64,000 bases of DNA from Epiperipatus broadwayi (GCA_028023455.1 JAQFVV010000021.1:1362001-1426000); one strand, 5' to 3'. Counted from the stretch's first letter, positions 1 through 12,230 are shown. Numbers and translations: made by a program. Notes: a model not told the origin generated them from the letters alone.

Positions 1-600
1 ACGAGCACAGACGATGTTACATTGTTTTTTTATTATTAAACATGAAGTTAAAATAAGAAGTTTGCATTTAAAAATTTTCTTTAAGAATTAAAAATTGAAA
101 TTAAATATCATCTTAAACTCGTATATATAAATCGCATAGATAAAAAAAAATTATTAAAATAAAATTTTATTAAAAATAGAAAGGTATTTTAAAAACAAAA
201 ACTTAAAAAGATTTAGAGATAAAAATATATCTTTAATCTTGGAAAACACATTAATTAATCAGAAATGGAAATGATTGTTTTAATTAGTTAAATGTAAACC
301 AGCCTTGGGCATTTAAATGTAAAAACATTGGCCAGATAGGAAAACAATAGAAACTTTTAGCAAATAAAAAGAAATCCCTATGGAATCGGACCTCAGTGAA
401 AGGACCATCGCATCGATGACATAATGTAAATTCAATCCTTCAAATTAATATAAAAGGACAAGTTTGAAAATTATTAGTTATTGATTATTTATGATGTGAC
501 AGATATGTGTTAGTGCGGAAGTGAAGGAGAAGGGATTGAAAAGACGCACTCTTCAATCCCTTCAGTTTTGCCAAAGAAAGAAAGAGAAATGAACTATCGT
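1..600. other. AT-rich sequence, nothing recognised
   Basis: Low-complexity AT-rich sequence. No open frame resembling a known protein, no tandem structure and no copy elsewhere in the window was noticed. Confidence 0.5.
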
Positions 601-869
601 TTTCTACATTGAGGACCAACTAAACTAAAAAACCTCCGAATGAATAAATAAAACAACGGCTAAATGGATACCAATCTTTTTAGGATGATGTCGGAATTCA
701 TGTTCAAATGGCAAGGAACATATAAAGATGAACTGTTTAAAAAACCGTAAGAACTTTATAATTTATGAACATTAAATTAAAAACTTTCCATATATAAAAA
801 ATACAAATAGAATCCTATCTGACCAACGTAAATTAATATTAATAATGGTATTTGATATTTTTTTTTATT

Positions 870-2185
870 TAAAATCATTTCCATTTATTTATTTTTTGTT
901 CTTTAAGTTTTATTATGATTTCTGTTTTCCGTTAAATTAAATTATATAAATGTTAAACTTAAGTCGGGCGTGAATGGCTGTATAGATTTGTAAAGTTATA
1001 TTAGGGGATGGTAATCTTAGGTTATTTGTTTCATACTTGAATTGGGTCAATGGATTGGATATATTGGTGTGATTAGTAGATGTAATATGGATTCCCTATG
1101 GGCAGAATTGCTTCATATGCCGCACACTTCCATTTGCCTATGGAAGGAATTATAAGTCGGATACCGCAGTTCTTTTCTATGGAGTTTTTGTTTTATTGTT
1201 CTTCTTGTCAGATAGATGTAATATTCCTATCTGAAGAGAGGCAATTTCTTCTCTTAACTTTTTGTGCCACCATATTTCGTATTATATTGAATACATCGAT
1301 ATATCAGATGGATTGATGCCGGTTTGACTACGAATTTTAGCCTAAGGTTAAATAGCGATAGAATGTTTATTTTCAAATGCAAATCTATGTAGTCTATTCA
1401 TACTCGACACTAAACAAAAATGCATTAAATTTAAGTTGTTTATAGATGTTTGCATGGATTTGTTATCGGTTATTTATGTTTTGGATTTCATATTTGATCA
1501 AAATATATAGACATTTGATATATAATGATACCTTACTGGTGAGTATCTAAAATATATTTATTCAGATGTCTTTTAAGTTATTGGTGACAATGCAAGTATC
1601 TTATGGAGAATACTATTGGGTTACTTATAAATTTCCCTCTGCAATTGTCGGTATCAATGATTTTATATTTTGATCGTTTATGTTGATTTTGAAATGTTTT
1701 TGACCGTTGTAATCTATGTAACCGATCTATACGCAACATATTAAAACAAGCTTTTATAATTCCATCTGTGCGAACTTAATTAAAATGTAAACTTATAATA
1801 TAATAGAAATTAAAATATAATTTAAAATATAGAGTAAAGTTAAAAATAATGTTAAATGTTAAAATGTAAACTGATACTAAAACAATTTTCAATCTTATAT
1901 ATATGTGCATAAATAAATGTTTGTGTGTTAATTACTGGCAGTGGCTTATTTTATTCTTTTTTTATATATACTTTTATATTATATTATTAAATCTCTGCTA
2001 TTCCACTGAGGTAGTGACATGGGCTAACGACCGGATGCAAAATTTAAAAAAAAAAAAAAATTTTTTTTTGACTTACGTATCTGCCTACTTTATAAATTTT
2101 TCTAGGTTCAAATGCCTAGATGACACCCTGTAGTGCAGTTTATGTAAGTCTATCTTCTCCAGATCGTTACAATATATATATTTAT
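870..2185 (+). repeat. Dispersed 1.3 kb repeat, possible solo LTR, copy 1
   Basis: This copy matches the minus strand of 38960-40205 over three blocks: B (963-1440, starting at GGCGTGAATGGC), A (1441-1800, containing TTTTGACCGT) and C (1800-2150, ending near GCCTAGATGACACC). Here the order is B-A-C; the other copy reads A-B-C. The short AT motif TAAATGTTAAAC recurs at block joints. The downstream edge, near CGTTACAA, abuts a short TA run and resembles the end of the LTR at 4470. A 72-residue open frame at 1098-1316 is not conserved in length in the other copy and is not taken as a gene. Whether the repeat is a solo LTR or another long interspersed repeat is unresolved. Confidence 0.6.
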
Positions 2186-2975
2186 TCTTATTTCTTTCTC
2201 CATATCATCTTAAAAAAGCAAGGCAAATTCTTTTGTTCAATGAAAAGTGTAGTAAAGATTTGATTTGAGTCCTTTTAACAAATTATGGATTAAATTGGCA
2301 AAAACATACAAAAATTTTTTATTGATATTCTTTTAATGAAATATTCTTTTTGATAGATATGGCTTATAAGGACAGTTGTTTTTCCTGTGTGTGCATACAG
2401 TTTTTTCATTAATCTATTTTTTTAGCAAACAACATCATTTAGACTTTAATATAATCTATGCACAATATACTCAAATAGTTCTGAGTCTAAATTCCAAGAA
2501 TAAGTACTTTAAAATGACCACAAAAAGTCATCATCAAAGTGTTGTGAAACTTAAGAAAAAACCCAGGGCTAGCCATAATATTAATCATAATCCAATGTGC
2601 TTTAGAAAAATGCTGAATATTAAAATTAAAAATACCTATAATCATTTTTAATGACAGGTTGTTATTTTACTCCCACAAAAAAAGACCCAGCAAAAGTGTT
2701 ATTATAGGTTAATGAGAAAACATGTTTAGCCTCAGGTATGGTCACCTAGTAGTAATTGATAGTTTGTTAACATATCAAAAGCTAAAAGTTATCACTGTTT
2801 ACATGGATATAATCTTCTCATTTCTATTCTTTATTATAATAATAATCCATGGAAATATTTAATTCAATGTATACATACATATATATTAAGCTTAAAAATT
2901 AATTTAATGCTTTTTATTTTTATTGTATTTTATTAATTGATCTCTAAAGGCCAATAGCTGAATTATGAATCTATC
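2186..2975. other. AT-rich spacer, nothing recognised
   Basis: No repeat partner or coding signal seen. A short open frame around 2376-2651 has low-complexity composition and no recognisable motif. Confidence 0.4.
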
Positions 2976-2976
2976 A

Positions 2977-2978
<2 letters not shown>

Positions 2979-3024
<46 letters not shown>

Positions 3025-3045
3025 CATATATATATATATATATAT
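2979..3045. repeat. (TA)n microsatellite, LTR-element target
   Basis: Nearly pure TA dinucleotide tract immediately left of the first LTR. The right LTR is also followed by TA repeats at 8031-8044, so the element inserted inside a TA microsatellite and no exact target-site duplication can be delimited. Confidence 0.85.
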
Positions 3046-4470
3046 TGTACCATTTATTTATATATAAAGTACAAATTACTTTTTAATATTAGGTATTATA
3101 AAAAAAAGAAAGAAGAGCGAACACAATCTTTATTTTTTTTTGTAGCATAATGTTTTAAAGAAAAAAAAATGTACAGTGAAAGTTTAATTTTTCTTTTTTT
3201 TTTAGAAATAAGTTAACTAAAATAAATTCAATGTTGGAAAGTGCATATTGAATCATTTATTCAAATAGTGAAAGGAAATTTCAAAAGGTGAAAGATTGCT
3301 ATCAGAAACAACTTTCTGATAGTAATTAAAAATGGCAGAAATTCTTAACGGAAAAACAGACTTTGTAATAAGAAAAGGAGAATAATGTAGAAGTTTATAA
3401 AGTAGAACAAAGAAAAGAAAGAACATGCGCAGAGCTTCTAAAAAGAATCTAGGAGTATAAAAGGAGCCGACAGATTTGAAAAGGGGTCTTTTTTCTCTTA
3501 TTGTTCCAATAGTGCTGAGCAATTTGAAGTGCCTCGTATTTTTTTAATAAAATGTGTCCACTTAGATACGAACTGAAATCGCTCGCCATGAGTGAGTAGA
3601 GCTTTATCGTTTGCCGACACTTTCTCTCAAAAAAGTCACCTAGATCGTCATCTGGCTACCTAAATTAGATCGGAGATTCGGAAATAAAACTAAAAGAAAA
3701 ACAATTACTGTGGACTACCCACTAACTGAATTGTACGTCGGGAAGATTGATGACCTACTTAATGTCAACTTACCGGTAAGTAAATGGCCATAATTTTTTT
3801 TACATAAAGCTTTATGAATAGTGAGTTGAATGGAAATGTTATCCCATAAATTTTTCTTGGATCAGAAGATTTGCGAACTGAGAAATGAACCAAACTGTTA
3901 CTACGAAAAATAAGACTAAATAATTGTTACTCCAATATTTGAATCAAATTATTGAATTCATATGCACAATCTTTTCCAACATTATAATTTTGTCTTATTC
4001 ATACATATTGAATGCTTGATGAGTTAGAATAAATCTTTATTATTAACTTCACTTTCATTGTACATGTATAAAATTAATGCTATTCTATTTAAGTTTTACC
4101 TTTAATTATTTAACTTAGATCGGTATACAAATTATTTTATTTGATAGATTTAATTTCCGTAATTAAGAAAAAATGGGGATATCTTCTTCTTAACAAGAAT
4201 GTTAACTCAGATCGTATAATTATTACCTTACGGGCTAAAATATGTTTGATGCAGTCTCAGTGGGTCTAACGACTCTGGCGCCCTCAAGTAGAAATTAAAA
4301 CCTGGTTCTGTTCACGATTGTACTCGGTAATAGTTCTAGACCGAAGTTGATCAGGAAAAATAGCTGTGTTGAGAATAGAAATACAACTTTCTTTTTTCTT
4401 TTGATACAGCTTGATCAACTCACGCTCAAATATAAATTTGATAGTGGCCTAGTAATACGAAAAACGTTAT
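3046..4470 (+). repeat. 5' LTR of element 1
   Basis: Begins TGTACCATTTATTT and ends near ACGTTAT. It is repeated almost base for base at 6597-8030, with scattered substitutions and small indels. Promoter and polyadenylation sites inside were not resolved; AATAAA-like hexamers are common in this composition. Confidence 0.9.
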
Positions 4471-4472
4471 AA

Positions 4473-4490
4473 TGGCTTGCCCAACTCGAG
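4473..4490 (+). promoter_or_regulatory. Putative primer-binding site of element 1
   Basis: TGGCTTGCCCAACTCG starts about two bases after the 5' LTR. TGG is the complement of a tRNA CCA end. The matching region of element 2 reads TGGCTTTACCCAACATGG. Both share TGGCTT..CCCAAC, reminiscent of lysine-tRNA primer sites (TGG..CCCAAC) but not an exact match. The primer tRNA is not identified. Confidence 0.5.
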
Positions 4491-4894
4491 GCTTACGAAA
4501 AGAAAAAAAAACCACGACCTGAGAAAATTTAAAAATGGCATAAAATTGAGAATTTAATGTCTGTAGCCGGAAAATAAATATGACCACAAATAGTGCGCAA
4601 GTCTAAAAAGTTATTGCGTATGATTACAAAACTTTTTTTTAGAGTAGGATTTTAAATAAGGCTATATTGAAAGAAAATAATAGCTTATAAATTATTAAAT
4701 AATAAATAAAACCGATCAAAGGTAGAAATGATGGTAAAGGTAGAGGGGGACGGGAGATTATAGGGTGATAAAAGAGAGGGGTGTCGGTGAACGAATTTAT
4801 TAGCAAAGCAAAATAAAATATTGTATTTATATCGTAACAATTGATAGCGTTAAGATTTTGTTTACTGTAGCAAAAATAAGCAACACGGCCATAT

Positions 4895-5338
4895 ATGAAA
4901 TTGAGAAGTAATAAAAATATACAAAATATGGCAGTAGGCATGGAAGAATTTAAAGAGGGCTTGGAACCCTTAATAAAAAAACTATTATACGAATGCATGA
5001 CAGAATTCAAAGAAGAGATAAAAAAAGAAATGGCAGAGATGGTCAGAGAATTGAAAGAAGAAATAAGGGTAGAGATTAAAGAAATGAAAGAAGAGTTAAT
5101 AAAGGTAGTAGATGAGAAAATAGCTAAAGGGTCACAGAGCACAGAAGTGATAGAATTGAGATCCGATAAACAAGAAAGCCAAGAGATAAAATTCATAGAA
5201 AATAGAGAAAACATGTCGAGTGCAGTAAACCCCTTTTTGAAATTAAAAATTTTCTATGGACAAGATGGAGAATCACCGATGGAACACTTAAATAGCCTGA
5301 AGGGGTACTTCGTGATAACCCATGTCGGAAGAAGTTAA
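4895..5338 (+). CDS. Gag N-terminal part of element 1 (coiled coil)
   Basis: This 147-residue frame starts MKLRSNKN. It continues as a strongly charged Lys/Glu heptad-like helix over residues 15-80, then a conserved patch (EVIELRSDKQESQ), then the start of a Ty3/gypsy gag core (FYGQDGESPMEHLNSLKGYF). Gag packages the element RNA into particles. The frame ends just where the next frame, shifted by one, continues the same domain, so a single indel near 5310-5322 probably split one gag. The start is the first ATG of the open frame, 425 bp past the LTR. The N-terminal helix is shared with the minus-strand ORF of element 2, which supports it as a real element protein. Confidence 0.75.
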   Translation: MKLRSNKNIQNMAVGMEEFKEGLEPLIKKLLYECMTEFKEEIKKEMAEMVRELKEEIRVEIKEMKEELIKVVDEKIAKGSQSTEVIELRSDKQESQEIKFIENRENMSSAVNPFLKLKIFYGQDGESPMEHLNSLKGYFVITHVGRS

Positions 5339-6011
5339 ACTAACGCTGGCAGTTAATCATTTACAAGGGACGGCACAAGCTTGGTGGGAATCCTTGTTTA
5401 AGAAACCGAATAACTTTACGCAGTATGGTCAGATATTAATCAAATGCTATTGGAATGAGGACCACCAAGAACGAATTAAGAATAGAGTGGCACAAGAGAA
5501 ATGCAGAACAGAAGGGCGTTATGTACCATTTTTTTGGAAACAAGTGGCGCAACTACGAGCGCTGACTGAGTGCAAATTAACAGAAAAGCAGATTATCAAG
5601 ATTACGCAGAAAAATTTTCCCAATCCAGTAGGGCATCTGTTGATAAGTACCGGATGTGAGACAGTAGAGAGAATGGCAGAATTGCTTAGTGCTTTCAAGA
5701 ATGACAACACTGGAGAAGAGACGAGTCCTAAACACTTCGACAAATTACCGAACCAGAAGGGTCGAATACAACTGAACACTATAGTGTTGACTAATAGTGC
5801 TGGAAATCAAAGGAAAGATAAGGGGTCCCCAACTAAAAATAAAGGGAAGGGAATCCGTGCAAGACCTCCAGCACTAGATGAAAAGTTTAGGAGTGAAAAT
5901 AAATACAAGAGAGAAGACCTTGACATAAAATGGAGAGACTGGTGTGAGCAATACAGAGAGGGGGTTCGATCCCTATCACCTCCGCCATCAACCAGTTATA
6001 GTGATAGATAA
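5322..6011 (+). CDS. Gag core and C-terminus of element 1
   Basis: This frame holds the rest of the gag domain: SEEVKLTLAVNHLQGTAQAWWE, a classic Ty3/gypsy gag signature with the conserved AWWE, followed by the helical part to about residue 125. The C-terminal ~100 residues are basic and polar with no CCHC zinc knuckle visible, which is unusual for gag. It overlaps the upstream frame by 17 bp in another phase. The first ATG in this frame lies in the overlap and is unlikely to be a true start; this is more probably the second half of one frameshifted gag. A programmed shift cannot be excluded without other copies. Confidence 0.8.
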   Translation: MSEEVKLTLAVNHLQGTAQAWWESLFKKPNNFTQYGQILIKCYWNEDHQERIKNRVAQEKCRTEGRYVPFFWKQVAQLRALTECKLTEKQIIKITQKNFPNPVGHLLISTGCETVERMAELLSAFKNDNTGEETSPKHFDKLPNQKGRIQLNTIVLTNSAGNQRKDKGSPTKNKGKGIRARPPALDEKFRSENKYKREDLDIKWRDWCEQYREGVRSLSPPPSTSYSDR

Positions 6012-6596
6012 CATTGAGAGATAAAGTGGGCCGGATGACACCCTGCAGATCTCGGATATGCCTCGGAAAAAAAACGAAAAAAAATGATATGGAAACGTAC
6101 AACTAGAATATTAAAATATATAGATATTAATTTATAGAAAGAGAAACACGATCGCGGCTGGTGTAAACATAAGTCACAAGTATTTGACCGGGTAGGCGGT
6201 TACTGAAGAGGGGAAAAAGCATAACCCCAAGTCCTAGTACGCAGTATGTAACATAAGACCGTCTTTAAACACTCATCAGTCTATTTCTAGAAGAGATCCC
6301 GATATTGGGGAGGACGGACCAGGTTGCCACGAGCCTGTAAGACTCAAAACGATGAGCAACACTCGTTTGTGCTTATAACTTGGGATCCTTAGCATTACTA
6401 TTATGATTAAGCGGAGAGGACGCAGATGAATGTGGAAATATTTTGCATTCCCGCCGAACGTCGCTTGTTGAATGAGTCTACACAATATATCAGCGCGCTA
6501 ATAAAACAAAACACATGAATGTGGGCATAAACAATTATTAAGAATAAAATTAGTTTAAACCTATATTTTATTCTCATTCCCCTGCCCCGGTGGTAT
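6012..6596 (+). other. Element 1 region between gag and 3' LTR, no pol
   Basis: No long open frame and no D-x-D, YxDD or HHCC-type motif could be read. The bases just before the LTR (CCCCGGTGGTAT) are not purine-rich, unlike the equivalent site of element 2, so the polypurine tract is degenerate or displaced. Confidence 0.6.
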
Positions 6597-8030
6597 TGTA
6601 CCATTTATTTATATATAAAGTACAAATTACTTTTTAATATTAGGTATTATAAAAAAAAGAAAGAAGAGCGAACACAATCTTTATTTTTTTTTGTAGCATA
6701 ATGTTTTAAAGAAAAAAAAATGTACAGTGAAAGTTTAATTTTTCTTTTTTTTTTAGAAATAAGTTAACTAAAATAAATTCAATGTTGGAAAGTGCATATT
6801 GAATCATTGATTCAAATAGTGAAAGGAAATTTCAAAAGGTGAAAGATTGCTATCAGAAACAACTTTCTGATAGTAATTAAAAATGGCAGAAATTCTTAAC
6901 GGAAAAACAGACTTTGTAATAAGAAAAGGAGAATAATGTAGAAGTTTATAAAGTAGAACAAAGAAAAAAAAAAGAACGTGCGCAGAGCTTCTAAAAAGAA
7001 TCTAGGAGTATAAAAGGAGCCGACAGATTTGAAAAGGGGTCTTTTTTCTCTTATTGTTCCAATAGTGCTGAGCAATTTGAAGTGCCTCGTATTTTTTTAA
7101 TAAAATGTGTCCACTTAGATACGAACTGAAATCGCTCGCCATGAGTGAGTAGAGCTTTATCGTTTGCCGACACTTTCTCTCGAAAAAGTCACCTAGATCG
7201 TCATCTGGCTACCTAAATTAGATCGGAGATTTGGAAATAAAACTAAAAGAAAAACAACTACTGCGGACTACCCACTAACTGAATTGTACGTCGGGAAGAT
7301 TGATGACCTACTTACTGTCAACTTACCGGTAAGTAAATGGCTGTAATTTTTTTTACATAAAGCTTTATGAATAGTGAGTTGAATGGAAATGTTATCCCAT
7401 AAATTTTTCTTGGATCAGAAGATTTGCGAACTGAGAAATGAACCAAACTGTTACTACGGAAAATAAGACTAAATAATTGTTACTCCAATATTTGAATCAA
7501 ATTATTGAATTCATATGCACAATCTTTTCCAACATTATAATTTTGTCTTAATCATACATATTGAATGCTTGACGAGTTAGAATAAATCTTTATTATTAAC
7601 TTCACTTTCATTGTACGTGTATAAAATTAATGCTATTCTATTTAAGTTTTACCTTTAGTTATTTAACTTAGATCGGTATACAAATTATTTTTTTTGATAG
7701 ATTTAATTTCCGTAATTAAGAAAAAATGGGGATATCTTCTTCTTAACGAGAATGTTAACTCAGATTGTATAATTATTACCTTATGGGCTACAATATGTTT
7801 GACACAGTCTCAGTGGGTCTAACGACTCTGGTGCCCTTAAGTAGAAATTAAAAACTGGTCTGCTCACGATTGTACTCGGTAATAGTTCTAGGCCGAAGTT
7901 GATCAGGAAAAATAGCTGTGTTGAGAATAGAAATACAACTTTTTTTTTTCTTTTGATACAGCTTGATCAACTCACGCTCAAATATAAATTTGAGGCGTAT
8001 AGTGGCCTAGTAATACGAAAAATGTTATAA
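6597..8030 (+). repeat. 3' LTR of element 1
   Basis: Near-identical copy of 3046-4470, carrying small length differences in A/T runs and a few insertions near the end (for example GAGGCGTATAG). Followed directly by TA repeats. Confidence 0.9.
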
Positions 8031-8326
8031 TATATATATATATTATAATAAATTTCACAATCTATCAATGTTTCAGGACCACTGGTATTGAGACTTTAAT
8101 AACAAAATGAGAATTAAAGAAAAAAATGTATTTTGAGCTATATTTTATAAATTTTGAAAGACTTTCACTTAAAATAGTGAGAATTATTTATATGTTTAAA
8201 ATATAATAAAAATTATTTAAAACAAATTAACATTGGTTTTTTATTACTTTTAAACATACATGATATAGTTATTGAGACAATAAAGCCAATTACTCAAGGC
8301 TTTAATAGGTTTTTAAATGCAGATGA

Positions 8327-8577
8327 TAACAATCAACCTTAAGTTATCAGCAATCTCAACCTGTAGTCATGGCATCCACCTTTAACAATAAAGATGATAC
8401 CACTTTTATCTATTGTTTTATATATTTATATAAAGACTTGTCTATATATGCAATCTTTAGTGCCTATATAAATATAGAAAACCATAGATAAAGGAGCAGT
8501 GCCACATTTATTGTTAATGGAGATTTTGCCTTGACTATATCCTGAGATTGTTGCTAATTAAGGGTTGATTGTTAATA
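8327..8577. repeat. Fold-back (hairpin) element
   Basis: The left arm (8327-8432, containing AACAATCAACCTTAA) is the inverted complement of the right arm (8464-8577, containing GGGTTGATTGTTAAT), with scattered mismatches. The spacer carries TGCAATCTTTAGTGCCTATA, which recurs near 32540 and, in part, near 44825, so this is a dispersed MITE-like family. No ribozyme core seen. Confidence 0.65.
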
Positions 8578-8639
8578 TTATATTGTATATAAAGAAAATG
8601 TTAGGAAAAAATTTCTTTTTGCAGTTTGTATAATGGCAG

Positions 8640-10490
8640 ATGAATTGATTGGACAGCTAAAGGTTTCTCTATTAAAGCTGTGTTTGTTAATTCTGGTGCT
8701 TAAATTTCACATAACCTGCTATAAAAGTTATTCAATTTTTGTAATAAATTACTATTGACATTTATATGTTAAAATTAATAAATAAAAAGAATATAAAATT
8801 TAACTTTTACAAATAGTTTCCAATCTTTTGTTGGCCATGTGCCATCTAAACATCTCTAAAATTCTGATGACTTCCTTCCTGTTGCATATAATCTTTATTA
8901 GTCAAAAAATAAACTCCTATTGACATGGAAGAAAGCCATTAACATAAAAGCAGTTGAAGTGCAATAGAGCTATTTAACTTGTTCCAAGTAACAATAAAGA
9001 GGTAAGGTGTAAAGGTTATCTAAACAGAAAAGACACTGAGAAGAAGATGGTGTGGAAAGAGAGCAATTTAAAAAAAAAACATTCTTAGCTTAATTTGTGA
9101 ATATGTACTATTAGTAGGATTTTAAATTTATTGTTAATAACTAAAAAAAAAAATTCAAAAAACCATTAATAACTCATTATCAAGTTATCTTCCTTAAAAA
9201 TCAAATAGTCCACCTGTGGGTTGTGTGTCCCACATTGGGAACCATGGGCCTGCACTAACATACTTCTCAATTTTGGACATCTTCACTTTATTGCACTGCT
9301 ATTTCAACTGATTAAAATTATAACCATGTTTCCAAATTTCTTTTACCCGTTTCTTTTTTTTTCCATTTAACTTTTGATATTCTATCTATGAATAACAAAA
9401 CTTTTTTTATTCTGTCCTCATTTGGTAACATTTTTAAAATTGTTCACTCATGTTTATAACCACAATACTTATTTCTATGGTTATACTATAAATAATTCAT
9501 AATTAGCTTTGTGGAAACAATATATGATGTTTCACAGTCATTTTCATGCCTACAAAACTATATATAGTAATCTTATTTTAATTGATATATACTTTTTATT
9601 TTAAATTTTTTTGTTAAAATTATATTTGAATATTTAACAAATAAAGATATAATTAATTTTAAATTAAATTCTTATAAATTTGAGTTCATATATGTTCTAA
9701 TCAGTTTTTAAATAGATTGGTTAATTCAATATATTTTTCGTGATTTTAATATAAATATTTCTAATAGATTCTAACTGAAATAGATTTTATTATTTAATAT
9801 ATATATATATATATACATAGCTGTATTAAATTCTATATGCATTACATAAACATTATTCATATTTTTCACAACCAAAATAAAACTGCATATTAATATGCTT
9901 TGACGGTTTACCATTTTTGATTTTCAAAAATGTTTTTGCAACAACAATTCACTATTTTTCTGTGATATTTATAATTACTGTAATTACTTCGGTGTTAAAA
10001 AATATTGTCAATTTTTGTCTTTAATTTGTACAAACTTATCATCGAATATTTTTGAGTAATTTTAATAAATATATAATAATGGTATTACAAAATGAAAATG
10101 TACTGTTGACTGAATATAAATAAATAATGTCAAAAAAGATTATTTAATAGCAAATCTTCAAGAAATATATATACAAATACACATGTACATAAACATATAT
10201 ATTATGAAGATTTATATATCATTCACTACAGATGTCAATCTCCGTTCATCAACCTCACCATCAAGAAATGCACCTTCAAATATCAAATCTAGGCATGTAT
10301 TCTGAAATAAATATGAAGATATTTAAACCTAGATATTCAAGAAGTGACATGCATTGACTTTTATGAGTCGGTACCACTTTCAAATGTTCATGATGTAGAA
10401 CTATAAAGACAATTTAAAATAAAATAAACATATTCATAATATGTATTAATAAGCACTTTATTTGATTAATAAAAATATATTTAATAATAA
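8640..10490. other. AT-rich stretch with a possible hAT-like end
   Basis: Mostly featureless. At 9205-9255 the minus strand reads like the common hAT-family terminus (ATGGTTCCCAATGTGGG), so a decayed non-autonomous hAT end is possible. No transposase was found nearby. Confidence 0.35.
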
Positions 10491-10690
10491 GAAGAAGAAA
10501 GAAGAGGATGAGTACATCAAGAAGGGGGAAGAGAAGAAGAAAAAGAAGAAGGAGAAGTAAGAGAAGAAAAAGAAGAAGAAAAGGAAGAAGGGGGAGGAGG
10601 AAGAAGAAAGAGAAGGAAGAGAAGAAGAAAAATGGGAAGAAAAAGAAAAAGAAGAAAAAGAATGAGAAACAGAAGAAGAAGCAGCAACTC
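10490..10690. repeat. Polypurine (GA-rich) tract
   Basis: About 200 bp of almost pure A/G on the plus strand (AAGAAGAAG-type). It creates spurious Lys/Arg/Glu frames on the plus strand and Phe/Leu/Ser frames on the minus strand, which are not genes. Long purine tracts of this kind can form triplex structures. Confidence 0.9.
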
Positions 10691-10859
10691 AAAAATGAAT
10701 ATTGCTATTCCAACTCCAAAAAAGAAAAGAGAAAGAAAAAAGAGTTTTGTGGTGATTATGCAACCCAATCTGTGAACCACAAATATTGTTAACTTATAAT
10801 GTTGTCTTTTAGTTTCAACCAACAGGAAAATTTTCTTTCTGAAATACTTCAGCACCATG

Positions 10860-11965
10860 TGTAATTCTCAAATGTATTTTATCCTCTGCCATATCTTCCT
10901 AATGTAAACAATTTACCTTGCACTTCTTTAGAATGTCTGAGATAATCTTTATAACATATATAAGAAGTACTACTCTTATGAAACCCCTGCTCAAGTTCAC
11001 CATAAAACACCCTTTTAGGAATTTACCAGACTGGAAATAGATGATATTATTTACTTACTGTAAATGTCAGATCAGACTCAGTTTAGGTTCATGAATATGC
11101 TCTTATAAAGATAGTTTGAGCTATTAATTCATTTTTTTTCTATTATATATATCAAATATTTAATTTTATAAAGCAAAATAAAACAAACTACAATAATATT
11201 ACACAAGGGCTACTAGAGTTTAGGAATATAAAAAAAAAAAATTGTGAATTTGGCTAATATTGCTTATTAGAACATTTTAATCAATTCCACACTGATAATT
11301 TTTTATAATTTTAAATTATATTTAAAGTACTTTTTTCTCCCATAATTTATCAAATAATTAAAAAATTTTAAATCTGAACTAAGAACGTCAGCTATTTCCA
11401 AGCTTAGAACAATTAAAAAGTTACACAATGGTCCTAGTTGATATATATGTCACCTTGAGGAAAATAATAAATGTCAAAGAAAGTTTGTGTGTGTGTTAAT
11501 TAATAAACTGTTTACTATTGAATAACTTTTTGATATTATTTATTTATTTTCCGAATGAAAACATTATAATTTTATTTTTTTCTACGATTACATTAACGGT
11601 TTTAAATAAAGTAAATATCAATCATGAATTTGAATAATTTACTTTTATGAAATAGTTTTCAGTAATTTAAATTGGTAACAAATTGAATTTAGTTATGAGA
11701 GAAAAAAAATACTAACGAAAAGTGAATTGTAAAAAAGACAGATAATCTTTTCTGTTGCTTCTCATTGTCCCAAAAGAATTAAAGGTAAAATAAAATCAAA
11801 TTAAATAAAATTCATTTATTCTCAGAGAAAAAATTATTTGCCGAGATAAAATCTCTCACAAAGTTTTTGCACAAAAATATTAAAATTGCTATAAAATAGA
11901 ATTATTCTATTTTTAAAAAATATAATTCTATTTAATATATAATTATCAAATAAATTATTAATAGA
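10860..11965. other. AT-rich spacer, nothing recognised
   Basis: No repeat partner or protein-like frame noticed. Confidence 0.4.
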
Positions 11966-11979
11966 AGTTGTTAAAACTT

Positions 11980-12096
11980 TTTTTTGCTTCTCATATGTCA
12001 TAGCATCGGCCGGGATGCGAACCCACAAACGTCTGCAACCAACTACTTGCTTGCAAGGCGGCTGCGATGACCTCTTGGCTAACAACGCTTGACAGT
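11980..12096 (-). mobile_element. tRNA-derived SINE, long-arm subfamily
   Basis: On the minus strand it starts GTCAAGCGTTGTTAGCC, contains an A-box-like segment, a B box (GGTTCGCATCCC) and ends GATGCTATGACATATG with an A-rich tail. It is flanked by a perfect 12-bp target-site duplication, TTGTTAAAACTT, at 11968-11979 and 12097-12108. Compared with the copy at 16040 it carries extra bases (AGTAGTTGGTTGCAGACG) where a long variable arm would sit. Confidence 0.85.
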
Positions 12097-12139
12097 TTGT
12101 TAAAACTTTATTAAATAAGCAAATAATTGTTTAAGTTGA

Positions 12140-12230
12140 AGTATCTAAGTCATGGCCCATAGCCTTCCCGTGGGCCACATTTAGCCCAATGTGAGGGTTT
12201 GTGTGGCTCAGCTAAAGATTTTGATATTTT
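12140..12230. mobile_element. hAT-like terminal fragment
   Basis: The stretch CCCGTGGGCCACATTTAGCC followed by GTGTGGCTC resembles the GGCCACA-rich ends of hAT transposons. There is no transposase and no clear target duplication. Followed by a two-copy ~57 bp tandem repeat (12235-12345, TGAATGTTTATTAGATA-like). Confidence 0.4.

Larger units (their letters stand above)
3046..8030 (+). mobile_element. Gag-only LTR retrotransposon (element 1)
   Basis: Two directly repeated LTRs (3046-4470 and 6597-8030) flank a 2.1 kb interior. The interior contains a Ty3/gypsy-like gag, broken by one frameshift, on the plus strand. Only about 590 bp lie between the gag stop and the 3' LTR, too little for protease, reverse transcriptase, RNase H and integrase, and no pol motif is seen there. 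The element therefore appears non-autonomous, like the TR-GAG class described in plants. The LTRs look about 2% different by eye, which suggests a fairly recent insertion. Partner: element 2 (46655-52044) shares LTR starts, primer-binding region and gag N-terminus. Confidence 0.9.

Noticed and set aside
4639-5214. 191-residue minus-strand frame opposite gag
   Set aside because: Mirror of the Lys/Glu-rich coiled coil on the plus strand; hydrophobic Ser/Leu/Ile composition is a by-product.
6260-6295. Minus-strand CTGATGAGTG near the 3' end of element 1
   Set aside because: Lacks GAAA after a stem and has no NUH site with pairing flanks.
10414-10858. Overlapping Lys/Arg/Glu- and Phe/Leu-rich open frames
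   Set aside because: Both arise from the GA-rich polypurine tract and have no complexity or motif.
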